Below are positions 55,201 through 64,000 of a DNA stretch of 64,000 nt, piece after piece. Both the position numbers and the translations under genes were made by a program. Source of the DNA: Shewanella sp. MBTL60-112-B2 (GTDB taxonomy: Bacteria > Pseudomonadota > Gammaproteobacteria > Enterobacterales > Shewanellaceae); assembly GCF_019655055.1 (NCBI RefSeq), contig NZ_BPFA01000008.1, forward strand, positions 1 through 64,000, written 5' to 3'. The notes beneath the pieces are model-generated. The model did no database searches and had not been told where the DNA came from. It saw nothing but the letters and a program-made list of their open reading frames with translations. Position 1 is the first letter of the stretch. Every line of letters begins with the position of its first letter.

Positions 55201-56103
55201 TGTTCACCCCAATATTTCAAAGATAGTAACCAGCTTGTATGCATAGTACGTACCACTTACTTACCTGTTAAAATACAGGAGCTTACAGCCTCTGAGTTAT
55301 TTGTTCTTTATCTAATTTATTCAACCTGCGTAGCAAAATGCGAAGCCGAGCAAGAATTGAGGTGAAATGCAACAGATTGCAACTAAGCTAAAAATGCTAG
55401 GTTACTGATTAATCGAAATGACTGTATTGACGACGCAAGTCACGTGAAAATGGAGCAATCGTGAGTCATTTTTTTTTGTTTAGATCTATTTATGCAGTTA
55501 GTTTTTGGGAGGGTTAATAATAAGCTGATGCTAAAACTCAGCTAACTGGAGCAGATAACTAATCCAAATAAGCCATCTCGCTAATCCATCTGGTCTTTAG
55601 AAAAATCCTTAGTTGATCATGGGGTGACAAATAGATGTATGGTTATAAGTTTTCCAAGCTTCATATCCCATCAGCGACTCGCCTATCAGACTGCCGAAAA
55701 CCTATAAATTTACCCACAGCTTTGTGCTAAATAAGCTTATATCGAACCTAGCTACGCTTGTGTAGGCTAAACGCCAAACATGAATGCCGCCTGTAAACTG
55801 TTCAATAAAAATACACGCCTTTTGCGGGTCTTTTTATGTGCCAGAAATACGTCAAACGCCAGAATTATTACTAGCTAAACATTCTAAAAAGCCATTAAAT
55901 TATAGAGAGTAAAGCTACTTTTATAGGCAATAATTAGCAGATCTTCATGTCACAAATTGATACAGGTAAAATCAACCATTGATCACAAATGTCTCATCAA
56001 CTCTCTCTATAATCGAGACGGCTAATAGTGAGTTATGCCAAAAATAAACCTATTAGCAGTTTAAGGAGGGTCACCTTCTTGGGGTCTAAACAATTATAAG
56101 AGT
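55201..56103. other. Long divergent intergenic region
   Basis: 903 bases. It contains a pilin-like gene fragment (55367-55447), a TATAAT hexamer at 56008-56013 that could be the cpdB -10 box, and an orphan AAGGAGGG at about 56063 that is too far from the cpdB start to serve it. Nothing else recognised. Confidence 0.45.
55367..55447 (+). pseudogene. Fragment resembling a type IV prepilin N-terminus
   Basis: ATG 55367, with GAGG four bases upstream, opens a frame reading MQQIATKLKMLGY, then TGA, then LIEMTVL. Apart from the stop, GY-x-LIEM fits the prepilin cleavage motif, in which x is Ser or Thr; TCA to TGA is one base change. The frame stops again 12 codons later. It is either a dead pilin remnant or a coincidence. 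Confidence 0.32.
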
Positions 56104-58194
56104 ATGGATATGTTAAATAAGAAAGTACTAGCAGTGGTTATCGCTTCGACGCTTGGTCTTACGGCCTGTGATTGGATTGATAATGACGATGACGATAAAA
56201 ATGTTCAAGTTGACTTACGTATTTTAGAAACCACCGATCTTCACACCAATATCATGGACTTTAACTACTATAGCGGTAAAGAAGATCCCACCATTGGTTT
56301 AGCCAGAACAGCAAGCCTGATTGCCGAGGCGCGTAGTGAAAGAACTAACACTGTATTAGTCGACAACGGTGACCTATTACAAGGTAGCCCGATGGGTGAC
56401 TATATCGCTAGCACTGGCCTAACCGACACTCACCCGGCTTATAAGGCGATGAACACCCTAGATTATGATGTTGGTAACATAGGTAACCACGAATTCAACT
56501 ACGGTCTTGAATTCCTAGCAAAAGCCATTGACGGTGCAGACTTCCCTTATATCAACGCTAACGTCATCTGTGCTAAGAAAGACGGCTGTTGGAATGATAT
56601 TGAGTTTGCCGATAACATGTTCGCTCCCTACTTAATCACCAATAAAGTGGTTGTCGATACTAATGGTAACGAGCACAGCATCAAGATAGGTTATATCGGT
56701 TTTGTGCCGCCACAAATTCTGCAGTGGGATAAGGCTCACCTTGACGGCGAAGTCGAAGTGCTTGGGATCACGCAAGCAGCTAAGAAGTTTGTCCCTCAGA
56801 TGAAAGCTGAAGGCGCAGATGTCATCATTGCAATTCCTCATTCGGGTATTGGTTCGAGTGAAAATCCTGGCGATGCATGGGCTGAAAATGCCACTTATGC
56901 ACTAACAGAAGTTGAAGGCATCGATGCCATCATGTTTGGCCACAGCCACTCTATCTTCCCAGATGCACGTTTTGCTGACTTACCTAATACCGATATCGAA
57001 AAAGGTTTACTCAACGGAGTACCGGCAGTGATGCCTGGTCGTTGGGGTGATAACTTAGGTATTGTGGATCTAAAACTGCGTAAAGAAGATGATAAGTGGG
57101 TGGTTTATCATGATGAATCGCAAACTGAAGCTCGCCCTGTTTTTGACAACGCTAATAAGGTTGAACTGGTTGAGGGTGAGCAATCTATCCGTGATGCTGT
57201 TGAGCTTGAGCACCAAGGTACGATGGAATTTGTTAGCCAACCTATCGGCGTTGCTGCCGCAGACATGTATAGCTTCCTCACTTTGGTACAAGACGATCCA
57301 ACGGTACAGATTGTATCCAATGCACAAATCGCAAAAGTTGAGCAGCAAATCCAAAATGGTTCAGATGAGGAACTGAAGAAGCTTCCAGTATTGTCAGCCT
57401 CTGCACCATTCAAAGCTGGTGGACGTTACGAAGAAGGCGATGCCAGCCAGTTTGTGATGGTCGAAAAAGGTGAGCTGACTTACAGCAACGCCGCAGATCT
57501 TTACCTATATCCAAATACTATGGTGGCAGTTAAGGCAACCGGCGCCGAGCTTAAAGATTGGCTAGAGTGTAGTGCTAACCAATTCAATAAGATCGATCCA
57601 AACAAAACCACTCCACAAAGTTTAATCAACCGTGCAGGTCATCCAACCTATAACTTCGATGTTATCGATGGTCTAACTTACAATATTGACGTCACCCAAG
57701 ACGCTAAGTTTGATCGCGATTGTAAAGTAGTGAATGAAAATGCTAACCGTATCGTCGACTTGAGCTTTAAAGACACTGAAGGCAATATATTTACTGGTGA
57801 AGAGTTAGCTAACAAAGAGTTTATCGTTGCTTCTAACAACTACCGAGCCTTTGGTGCCGCCTTCGCGGGCACGGGCCCAGATCACGTTGTATTAGAGCTT
57901 CCAGATGAGAACCGTGAAGCCTTATCGCAGTATATTACTGCAGAGTCAAAGCCTAACGATGCTGGTGGTTACGACAGCGCTGTTGACCCTACAGCCGATT
58001 ACAACTGGGACTTCAAAACAATTGAAACCAACGTAAAGCTGGACGTTCGTTTCGAAACCCAAGACAGTGAGCTTGCGGATAAGTTTATCGAAGAAAACCA
58101 GCAGCGTAAGATGGTTAAGATTGAAAATGCCGAAGCCGTTGCAGGCTTTGCAATTTACAGCATTGACCTAGTGACAGAACCTAGTGTTAAGTAA
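56104..58194 (+). CDS. cpdB: 2',3'-cyclic-nucleotide 2'-phosphodiesterase / 3'-nucleotidase, lipoprotein
   Basis: Hydrolyses 2',3'-cyclic nucleotides and 3'-nucleotides in the periplasm. It resembles E. coli CpdB along its length: LRILETTDLHTNIMDF, VDNGDLLQGSPMGDYI, IGNHEFNYGLEFL, IMFGHSHSIFP, then the C-terminal domain NAADLYLYPNTM, LECSANQFN and NNYRAFGAAF. The 696 residues exceed CpdB (647), mainly at the ends. A lipobox LTAC replaces a cleaved signal peptide, and Asp follows the Cys, the E. coli signal for inner-membrane retention. ATG 56104 has AGAG upstream. A terminator follows. Confidence 0.93.
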   Translation: MDMLNKKVLAVVIASTLGLTACDWIDNDDDDKNVQVDLRILETTDLHTNIMDFNYYSGKEDPTIGLARTASLIAEARSERTNTVLVDNGDLLQGSPMGDYIASTGLTDTHPAYKAMNTLDYDVGNIGNHEFNYGLEFLAKAIDGADFPYINANVICAKKDGCWNDIEFADNMFAPYLITNKVVVDTNGNEHSIKIGYIGFVPPQILQWDKAHLDGEVEVLGITQAAKKFVPQMKAEGADVIIAIPHSGIGSSENPGDAWAENATYALTEVEGIDAIMFGHSHSIFPDARFADLPNTDIEKGLLNGVPAVMPGRWGDNLGIVDLKLRKEDDKWVVYHDESQTEARPVFDNANKVELVEGEQSIRDAVELEHQGTMEFVSQPIGVAAADMYSFLTLVQDDPTVQIVSNAQIAKVEQQIQNGSDEELKKLPVLSASAPFKAGGRYEEGDASQFVMVEKGELTYSNAADLYLYPNTMVAVKATGAELKDWLECSANQFNKIDPNKTTPQSLINRAGHPTYNFDVIDGLTYNIDVTQDAKFDRDCKVVNENANRIVDLSFKDTEGNIFTGEELANKEFIVASNNYRAFGAAFAGTGPDHVVLELPDENREALSQYITAESKPNDAGGYDSAVDPTADYNWDFKTIETNVKLDVRFETQDSELADKFIEENQQRKMVKIENAEAVAGFAIYSIDLVTEPSVK

Positions 58195-58214
58195 TCGTTC
58201 GTAGACACAAACTA

Positions 58215-58239
58215 AAAAGGCTCCATAAAGGAGCCTTTT
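58215..58239 (+). terminator. Terminator after cpdB
   Basis: A 10-bp stem AAAAGGCTCC / GGAGCCTTTT with a 5-base loop. It lies between two converging genes. Confidence 0.92.
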
Positions 58240-58284
58240 CATTTATTGAACTATCTTAATCAAGGTATGAGTCAAGATATGAAC

Positions 58285-58467
58285 TTAACTCACAGGAAAT
58301 AGCCATTGATAAATCAATCGTGCGCCATAGAAACCTGCTGGTAAACCCGCTAAAACGCCCAACACAAAAGCGAAAGACTTAAGTCTTTTACGGTTTAGCT
58401 GAGAAAGCAGCGCATCAATTTCAGTGTCATTAAGTTGTTCATCAGAAGTAAGTTTACTTGACTCCAT
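58285..58467 (-). CDS. Small single-helix membrane protein
   Basis: 60 residues: an acidic helical N-terminus (TDSE-like, NDTEIDALLSQLNRKRLKS) followed by one membrane helix (FAFVLGVLAGLPAGFYGARLIY). No family recognised. ATG 58467 has AGAG upstream. It lies convergent to cpdB across the terminator. Confidence 0.62.
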   Translation of the reverse strand: MESSKLTSDEQLNDTEIDALLSQLNRKRLKSFAFVLGVLAGLPAGFYGARLIYQWLFPVS

Positions 58468-58701
58468 GTCACATAACTCTCTTAATCCATATTGATCTGT
58501 TACAAACAGTTTAAACCATCTTTAGCAGACTACTGTTATAGATTTTAGTATAAGAATGTTTCAATAAGTAAACGCCTCGATATTCACGTTCAATATATCT
58601 AGAGTCAGCGGTCTTTTTGACGACAAATAACTTCAGCCAATCATTTTCTATATCGTAGCCCCAAACAAGATTTCCCGTAGCTTTTGTTTGAGTAGGCAGA
58701 C

Positions 58702-58998
58702 TTAGTGGTTTGCCTCAAAGCGGTACTGTTTCTTAGGGTTAGCGACACTAATGTTGTCCATTTTAAGTCTCGCTTGAGCCAAGGTTATCATCTGATTTGT
58801 CTGTTGTTCTAAATAAGCCTTATCGAGTAAGGCTTGTGACTCAAACATAAAGGTAACGACTAAAGAGTTTAAGCCCTGTGAAAAGTTGACACTATGAGTC
58901 AGCCATATAAAGCCTTCGACCTTCTCTTTAAGTGTTTCACACACTTCTGTTAGGGCTAGACGGATGATATTATCAATCTTCTTATCGGTTTTTCTCAT
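58702..58998 (-). CDS. Small hypothetical protein
   Basis: A 98-residue soluble, mostly helical basic protein (NIIRLALTEVCETLKEKVEGF, LLDKAYLEQQTNQMITLAQARL). No domain recognised; a nucleic-acid role cannot be judged. ATG 58998 has GGGG upstream. The next gene upstream ends 43 bases away on the same strand, so they are probably in one operon. Confidence 0.68.
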   Translation of the reverse strand: MRKTDKKIDNIIRLALTEVCETLKEKVEGFIWLTHSVNFSQGLNSLVVTFMFESQALLDKAYLEQQTNQMITLAQARLKMDNISVANPKKQYRFEANH

Positions 58999-59041
58999 CA
59001 GCTTTTCCCCTTTTTACCTAAGCATTTTCGTCGGCTTTATC

Positions 59042-59407
59042 TTAGCCCTGGTTAATAGCGATCAACTGCTTGATAAAGCTTTTTAATCCATCGGCGTTAT
59101 CGAAACTAAATGCTAAACCATAATGAATGCCATTAACGCTCTTTTGTACGCGTTTAGGGAATCGGGTCATCTCTGAATAGTGGCAATACTGCTCTTTGGC
59201 ATTGACCCCTTCTAGTGCTGCTAAATCGGCTTTAAATACTTCATAGGCTGGGCGGATCACTAATTGAGCCTGTTTGCCGTCAACATACAGATAGAAAGGC
59301 TCCTTTAATTTAGGCAGCATGTATTCGGTTACTTTCTTGATTGAAAAATTGGTTCTGCACTCGAGTTCACTTAATAGTGCAACAATCTCATTTTGTTCTA
59401 TAGCCAA
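59042..59407 (-). CDS. Hypothetical protein
   Basis: A 121-residue soluble protein of mixed alpha/beta character (PFYLYVDGKQAQLVIRP, NGIHYGLAFSFDNADGLKSF). No family recognised. The start is TTG 59407 with AAGG seven bases upstream. It precedes another short unknown gene on the same strand. Confidence 0.68.
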   Translation of the reverse strand: MAIEQNEIVALLSELECRTNFSIKKVTEYMLPKLKEPFYLYVDGKQAQLVIRPAYEVFKADLAALEGVNAKEQYCHYSEMTRFPKRVQKSVNGIHYGLAFSFDNADGLKSFIKQLIAINQG

Positions 59408-59527
59408 AGTCTTGCCTTATTAACTGCAAATTTGAGCCTAGATAGTAGCGCCTTTTGTTGGCAACAGTTGAATTAATTCTATATACGCGGTAAAACGGTG
59501 ACCTAACCCCAAAATATAGAAGCTATT

Positions 59528-60139
59528 TTGAGCTCATTACCCTACTCCCAATCTTGTGAAAATAATAAATCTGCCATCGCCACTGTGTTAGAGCACAGCT
59601 TTGGCCAAGTCAGGCATGTACTAGAGGTTGGCAGTGGCACGGGCCAGCATGCTGTACACTTTGCCAAATTGCTACCACACCTTATTTGGCAAACCAGCGA
59701 TCAACTCGACTACCATAATGGGATTAATGCGTGGCTAGAAGCTGAGCCCAGCACTAACTTACGGGCACCGCTGGTACTGGACGTGACTCAACCCTGGCCA
59801 GTAGCACAGCTCGATGCTGCAGAACTTGATGGTATTTTTAGTGCCAATACCTTACATATCATGTCGAAAGGTATGGTCGAGGCCTTTTTTGCAGGAATTG
59901 GAAAACATTTAGCTAAGGGCGGCCATTTGTGTGTCTATGGTCCTTTTAACTATAATGGCGAATATACTAGCGACAGCAATCGTAATTTCGACCAATGGTT
60001 GCTGCAGCAAAACCCACAAAGTGCCATCCGTGATATTGAATGGATTAGTGCGCTAGCTGCAGCGCAAGGCTTGGAGTTAATAGCTGATCACCCCATGCCT
60101 GCCAATAATCGGTTATTGCATTTCGAGAAGAAACGCTAA
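59528..60139 (+). CDS. DUF938 SAM-dependent methyltransferase
   Basis: 203 residues with the class I methyltransferase motif HVLEVGSGTGQHAVHFA, then WQTSDQLDYHNGINAWL and LDGIFSANTLHIMSKGMVEAFF, which match DUF938. The methyl acceptor is unknown. The start is TTG 59528. It converges with yjjG, their stop codons being four bases apart. Confidence 0.88.
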   Translation: MSSLPYSQSCENNKSAIATVLEHSFGQVRHVLEVGSGTGQHAVHFAKLLPHLIWQTSDQLDYHNGINAWLEAEPSTNLRAPLVLDVTQPWPVAQLDAAELDGIFSANTLHIMSKGMVEAFFAGIGKHLAKGGHLCVYGPFNYNGEYTSDSNRNFDQWLLQQNPQSAIRDIEWISALAAAQGLELIADHPMPANNRLLHFEKKR

Positions 60140-60143
60140 AGCC

Positions 60144-60830
60144 TTAAGCAATCATCTTATCGCTAAGTAACTGCCTTAATTCACATAACGAACTTACCTG
60201 GTAGTGAGGGTCGATATCATCAGGTTTATCGGCTCCATGGCTATTAAGCCAGCAGGTATGAATACCAGCGTTTAATCCACCTAGAATGTCTGAATGGGGA
60301 TTATCTCCCACCATTAGCACTGATTCTTTATCTGGGTGGCCCATCATGGCGAATGCGTGGTTAAAAATACCAATATCAGGCTTAGCGATGCCGACCTCTT
60401 CAGAGATCACTAGGGGTGAGAAATGATTAGCTAAGCCGACTTTCTCAAGTCGTACCGTTTGCAACTCGGTAAAGCCATTGGTAATGATCCCCATATTGAC
60501 GCGACCAGACAGGCTATCAATCAGCTCTTGTGCACCAGGTAATAACTGACAGATCTCCGCCATGGCCTTTAAAAAGTCACTATTAAGCCTCTGGGTTGAA
60601 ACTGCGAGTTTCTCTGCCCAAGATTCGAAACGAATATTCTGTAGCTCTTTAGCGCTGAGTTTACCATCTTGATAGTCTACCCAAAGTGGCTGGTTAACCG
60701 TTTGATATTGCGTGAAATCATGGCGTGTAAAATCCACGTCAAAACGTGAGAACATCAGCTGTAAGCCTTGAAATGCATCGAAATGAAACAAGGTTTCATC
60801 GGCGTCAAAAAGTACCCATTTATACTGCAT
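60144..60830 (-). CDS. yjjG: HAD-family pyrimidine 5'-nucleotidase YjjG
   Basis: A 228-residue cytoplasmic phosphatase that removes phosphate from pyrimidine (including non-canonical) nucleoside monophosphates. HAD motif I is LFDADETLF with Asp9 and Asp11, motif II is GIITNGFTELQ, and motifs III and IV are AKPDIGIFNHA and LMVGDNPHSDILGG. ATG 60830 has AGGA upstream. It is the third nucleotide-salvage phosphatase in the window, with the lipoproteins at 141 and 56104. Confidence 0.93.
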   Translation of the reverse strand: MQYKWVLFDADETLFHFDAFQGLQLMFSRFDVDFTRHDFTQYQTVNQPLWVDYQDGKLSAKELQNIRFESWAEKLAVSTQRLNSDFLKAMAEICQLLPGAQELIDSLSGRVNMGIITNGFTELQTVRLEKVGLANHFSPLVISEEVGIAKPDIGIFNHAFAMMGHPDKESVLMVGDNPHSDILGGLNAGIHTCWLNSHGADKPDDIDPHYQVSSLCELRQLLSDKMIA

Positions 60831-60984
60831 CTCAATCCTATTAAAAAGTCGATAATAAAAAGTCAGGCAAGGTTATCTTAAGTCCTATTTTTTGTCCAAG
60901 CCCCAGATACATTTTTGCTATAAAGACCTTATTGTCGGCAGATAGAAATAGATCTCGAAGAGCACTTAGTGCTTGATAACTATA

Positions 60985-61016
60985 AAAGTAAAGAACCCAG
61001 CTTATACTGGGTTCTT
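60985..61016 (-). terminator. Terminator after the acyl-CoA dehydrogenase gene
   Basis: A perfect 10-bp stem AAGAACCCAG / CTGGGTTCTT with a 6-base loop is followed on the minus strand by TACTTTTA. It is about 100 bases past the stop codon. Confidence 0.82.
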
Positions 61017-61118
61017 AGTTTTGCGTTTTAAATCAGCTTTGGGCTTAACTTACCGATATTGCTCGTTAAAAGCAGATTTAGGTCACAGCAGCCACTGTGA
61101 TTTAAGAGTCTCTGTGCT

Positions 61119-62909
61119 TTAAAAGCCACTGTCATCAAATGCCATTATCCCCTCACTTGCAGCCTGGATCTGTTTACGCAAACTACGGGTCTGTACAGTC
61201 CAATAGTTCATGTAAAACAGCGCCGTGTTTAACTTATCTTGGTAAAACACCACTTCATCGCTGCCATTGGCCAAAGCCGCTAGCGCAGTTTCAGCGCTAC
61301 GCGTCCACATCCACGCCAGTGCCGTGATCCCCAATATTTGCATATAAGGCATTGAAGCCGCGCCGATAAGATCTGGGTTCTTACTTGCATTAGCGGCAAT
61401 ATACCCTGTGGCCTTTTCAAGATCGCCTGCTGCATCCATCAAGCCGGCAAGATATGGCTTCATCGCCTCATTGGCCATATTAGTTTGGATAAGTCCCTTT
61501 ACTTGCTCAGACCATGCCTGCAAAGTCGCACCTTTATCAGACAATATTTTTCGTCCAACTAGATCCAATGCCTGTACCCCATTGGTCCCTTCATAGATCA
61601 TCGCAATACGACTATCGCGGACAAACTGCTCCATACCCCATTCATGAATATAACCATGGCCACCAAATACTTGCTGCGCATCCACACAGGCCTTAAAACC
61701 TTGGTCTGTGACAAAACCTTTCACAATCGGTGTAAATAATGCTGCCAGTTTAGATGCGGCCTTAGCTTGCTCGGGAGAGCTATCTCTTTGCGCCTGATCA
61801 AGCCAAAGCGCCTGCTGTCCCATTAATGCACGAGTACCTTGGTTAAAAGCCTTTTGTGATAGCAACATACGGCGTACATCACCATGAACTAAGATTGAAT
61901 CCGCCGCTTGCTCTGGTTGCTTCACTCCGCTTAATGCACGACCTTGAATACGATCTTTGGCGTAAGCTACTGCATTTTGGTAAGCAATCTCAGACACTCC
62001 TAGCCCCTGTACCCCAACCCCTAGCCTTGCTTGGTTCATCATGGTGAACATGGCTCTTAGGCCTTGGTGCGCATCGCCCACCAACTCACCAATTGCGCCG
62101 TCAAAGTTCATCACACAGGTAGAATTGCCGTGGATCCCCATCTTATGTTCGAGGCTGGCAGCATAGAGGCTATTTGACTCGCCTAAGCTACCATCTGCAT
62201 TAATTAAGATTTTAGGCACCACAAACAGTGAAATACCTTTTACGCCTTCAGGCGCATCGGGCAGTCTGGCTAACACTAAGTGGGCAATGTTATCGGTCAA
62301 GTCATGATCGCCCGATGAGATAAATATCTTCTCTCCAGTGATACTGTAATTGCCATCATCAGTCGGGATAGCTTTAGTCCGTAGCAAAGCTAAGTCGGTA
62401 CCAGCATGAGACTCAGTAAGGTTCATGGTGCCAGTCCACTCACCGCTAACCAGCTTATCTAAATACTTGGCTTTTAACGCTTCGCTGCCGTGAGCATGAA
62501 TCGCGGCGTAGGCTCCGTGAGTTAGGCCTGGGTACATGGCGAACGCCATATTGGTAGCCGTTTTCATCTCGGTAGCAAAAATACCCACCACTTCTGGTAG
62601 CCCTTGTCCGCCGTATTCGGGGTCACAAGTTAAGGTTGCCCAACCATTATCAACATACTGCTGATAAGCATCGATAAAGCCTTTAGGGGTTATCACTTTG
62701 CCCTCCACCAAACGACAACCCTCAACATCGCCACTGCCATTTAATGGCAACATAATGTCGGTTGTAAAATCAGCGACGCCCTGAAGCACTGCATCAATCA
62801 ACTCTGGATCAAATTCGTCAAAACCACTTAAGTTATCTTGCTGATAAATATTGAGTAGTTCACCTAATACAAACTGATAGTCACGTATTGGCGCTTGGTA
62901 AATTGGCAT
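61119..62909 (-). CDS. Acyl-CoA dehydrogenase (long form with C-terminal extension)
   Basis: A 596-residue flavoenzyme for fatty acyl-CoA alpha-beta oxidation. The N-terminal acyl-CoA dehydrogenase region starts LTCDPEYGGQGLPEVVG, the middle domain has MNLTESHAGTDLALLRT and ITGEKIFISSGDHDL, and the C-domain has QVFGGHGYIHEWGMEQFVRDSRIAMIYEGTNGVQAL, in which the catalytic Glu is in YEGTNG. The extra C-terminal domain puts it in the roughly 600-residue group that includes FadE5-like and DmdC enzymes. Substrate not resolvable. ATG 62909 has GGGA upstream. Confidence 0.93.
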   Translation of the reverse strand: MPIYQAPIRDYQFVLGELLNIYQQDNLSGFDEFDPELIDAVLQGVADFTTDIMLPLNGSGDVEGCRLVEGKVITPKGFIDAYQQYVDNGWATLTCDPEYGGQGLPEVVGIFATEMKTATNMAFAMYPGLTHGAYAAIHAHGSEALKAKYLDKLVSGEWTGTMNLTESHAGTDLALLRTKAIPTDDGNYSITGEKIFISSGDHDLTDNIAHLVLARLPDAPEGVKGISLFVVPKILINADGSLGESNSLYAASLEHKMGIHGNSTCVMNFDGAIGELVGDAHQGLRAMFTMMNQARLGVGVQGLGVSEIAYQNAVAYAKDRIQGRALSGVKQPEQAADSILVHGDVRRMLLSQKAFNQGTRALMGQQALWLDQAQRDSSPEQAKAASKLAALFTPIVKGFVTDQGFKACVDAQQVFGGHGYIHEWGMEQFVRDSRIAMIYEGTNGVQALDLVGRKILSDKGATLQAWSEQVKGLIQTNMANEAMKPYLAGLMDAAGDLEKATGYIAANASKNPDLIGAASMPYMQILGITALAWMWTRSAETALAALANGSDEVVFYQDKLNTALFYMNYWTVQTRSLRKQIQAASEGIMAFDDSGF

Positions 62910-63121
62910 AGTGTCGTCCCTTTCAATTTCTTATTTAGTGTAATAACAGTGCTCTGACCACCTTAACCAAGTTTGAGCAAAAACTCAGCAATAAAATGCG
63001 TTTGTTTGTACAACAGAACAGCATTACCGTAAATACAGTCGAAAGAATGCTTATCTAGATATTGAAAAACGGGTAAGCTAAATCAATTATTAGTGCTAAC
63101 GCTTTGAAAGGACAACTCCTC

Positions 63122-63970
63122 ATGGGTTCGGTCACCACCAGTAAACATGCTAATGGTCTAGAATATGTCGACATCAATACTCCTTTGTGTAAGGCCAGAG
63201 TCTTTATGCAGGGGGCGCAAATTGATTTTTTTGAGCCGGTAGGCCAAAAGCCATTACTTTGGGTATCCAGTGCCGATGATTATCAGCCAGGCAATGGTAT
63301 TCGTGGAGGCATTCCGGTTTGTTGGCCTTGGTTTGGCACGAGTGATAACCCTGATTTCCCTCAGCATGGTTTTGCTCGAACTCGTATTTGGTCGCTTGAG
63401 TCGGTTAAGATGCGCAACCAAATCGTTGATTTAAAATTTACTCTGAAGATTAGTGAAGAAGATAAACAATATTGGCCTCATGATACTGAAGTCGCTCTAC
63501 TGTTTACCTTAAGCGACACGCTATCGGTAAGTTTGGTCAACACCAATAACTGTGATTATGAAGTCAGCCTAACGCAGGCCCTGCATACCTATTTCCCAAT
63601 TAACGACATTCATCAATTAACTGCTACAGGCTTTGAAGCTTCTAAGTATATTGAGTTTGCGAAAGGGCCGTTTCCGCAAGAGGGTGATGGTGTCGATTTC
63701 ACCCGCGAAACCGACCGTGTCTACACCGACTTAGGTGAGAGCCAAGAATTACATACGCCAGATGGCATAATAGAAGTGCGCCGTGAAAACAGTAAGAGCG
63801 CAGTACTTTGGAACCCTTGGATTGACAAATCACAGCGTTTATCTCGATTCAATAGCGATGACTACTTGGCCATGGTCTGTCTAGAAGCTGCGAATGTATT
63901 AGAAGACAAAGTGACACTGGCACCCAACGAAAGCCACACGTTAACCACTCATATTCGTTGGAAAGCTTAA
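63122..63970 (+). CDS. yeaD: D-hexose-6-phosphate mutarotase (YeaD family)
   Basis: A 282-residue aldose-1-epimerase-like beta-sandwich enzyme that interconverts glucose-6-phosphate anomers. Family motifs: GGIPVCWPWFG, FPQHGFARTRIW, LTQALHTYF and VLWNPWIDKSQR. The start is ATG 63122 with AAGGA nine bases upstream, six codons inside the longest frame. The gene ends 30 bases before the window edge. Confidence 0.93.
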   Translation: MGSVTTSKHANGLEYVDINTPLCKARVFMQGAQIDFFEPVGQKPLLWVSSADDYQPGNGIRGGIPVCWPWFGTSDNPDFPQHGFARTRIWSLESVKMRNQIVDLKFTLKISEEDKQYWPHDTEVALLFTLSDTLSVSLVNTNNCDYEVSLTQALHTYFPINDIHQLTATGFEASKYIEFAKGPFPQEGDGVDFTRETDRVYTDLGESQELHTPDGIIEVRRENSKSAVLWNPWIDKSQRLSRFNSDDYLAMVCLEAANVLEDKVTLAPNESHTLTTHIRWKA

Positions 63971-64000
63971 CATAAAAGCAGGACCGAACACTTAGATCCA

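Overview
The window looks like a chromosomal segment of a marine gammaproteobacterium, most probably Shewanella. This is inferred from the gene mix: a CheV and Aer-like chemoreceptor pair, a tyrosine-to-homogentisate pathway, an RpoE/ChrR pair, a tandem cadherin-like adhesin, lipoprotein nucleotidases, and YjjG, YeaD and RarD homologues. No rRNA, tRNA or CRISPR array was recognised.

Layout. 0-11.4 kb is housekeeping-like: a nucleotidase lipoprotein, carboxylesterase, SlyD-type isomerase, MltB-type transglycosylase, CheV, a LON-domain protein, an ECF sigma factor with its ChrR anti-sigma, and an MscS channel. Both the LON gene and the sigma operon carry a TGATC-N17-CGTA promoter motif, so the LON protein is probably in the sigma regulon. 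11.4-19.6 kb holds a 57-residue ORF with a strong ribosome binding site, a PLP enzyme whose 3' end has been serially duplicated downstream, and a set of hydrolase, peptidase and cytochrome c peroxidase genes. 19.9-26.8 kb holds two LysR-controlled units: homogentisate dioxygenase plus 4-hydroxyphenylpyruvate dioxygenase, and a YhaJ/YqjF/YqjG/YhaK-like quinone-response cluster. 27-34.9 kb holds a LysE exporter, four short orphan genes, a FemAB-like protein, gamma-glutamyltransferase and a nucleoside hydrolase, with many short tandem repeats.

34.9-39.3 kb is an accessory island. It has two composite structured repeats, then a small integron cassette array without a visible integrase: four co-directional cassette-type genes and three intact, mutually different attC sites. 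A truncated group II intron tail and a tandem REP pair close the array. The cassette genes encode unknown membrane proteins and one HEPN-like protein, and are the best candidates for an undescribed (for example defence) function.

39.3-64 kb returns to conserved genes: RarD, an Aer-like chemoreceptor, an M20 dipeptidase, an M3 peptidase, a 2782-residue adhesin that unusually continues past a GlyGly-CTERM-like segment into a second signal peptide and an outer-membrane barrel, CpdB, small hypothetical proteins, a DUF938 methyltransferase, YjjG, an acyl-CoA dehydrogenase and a YeaD-type mutarotase. Start codons were chosen by eye from ribosome binding sites, and many are internal to the longest possible ORF.
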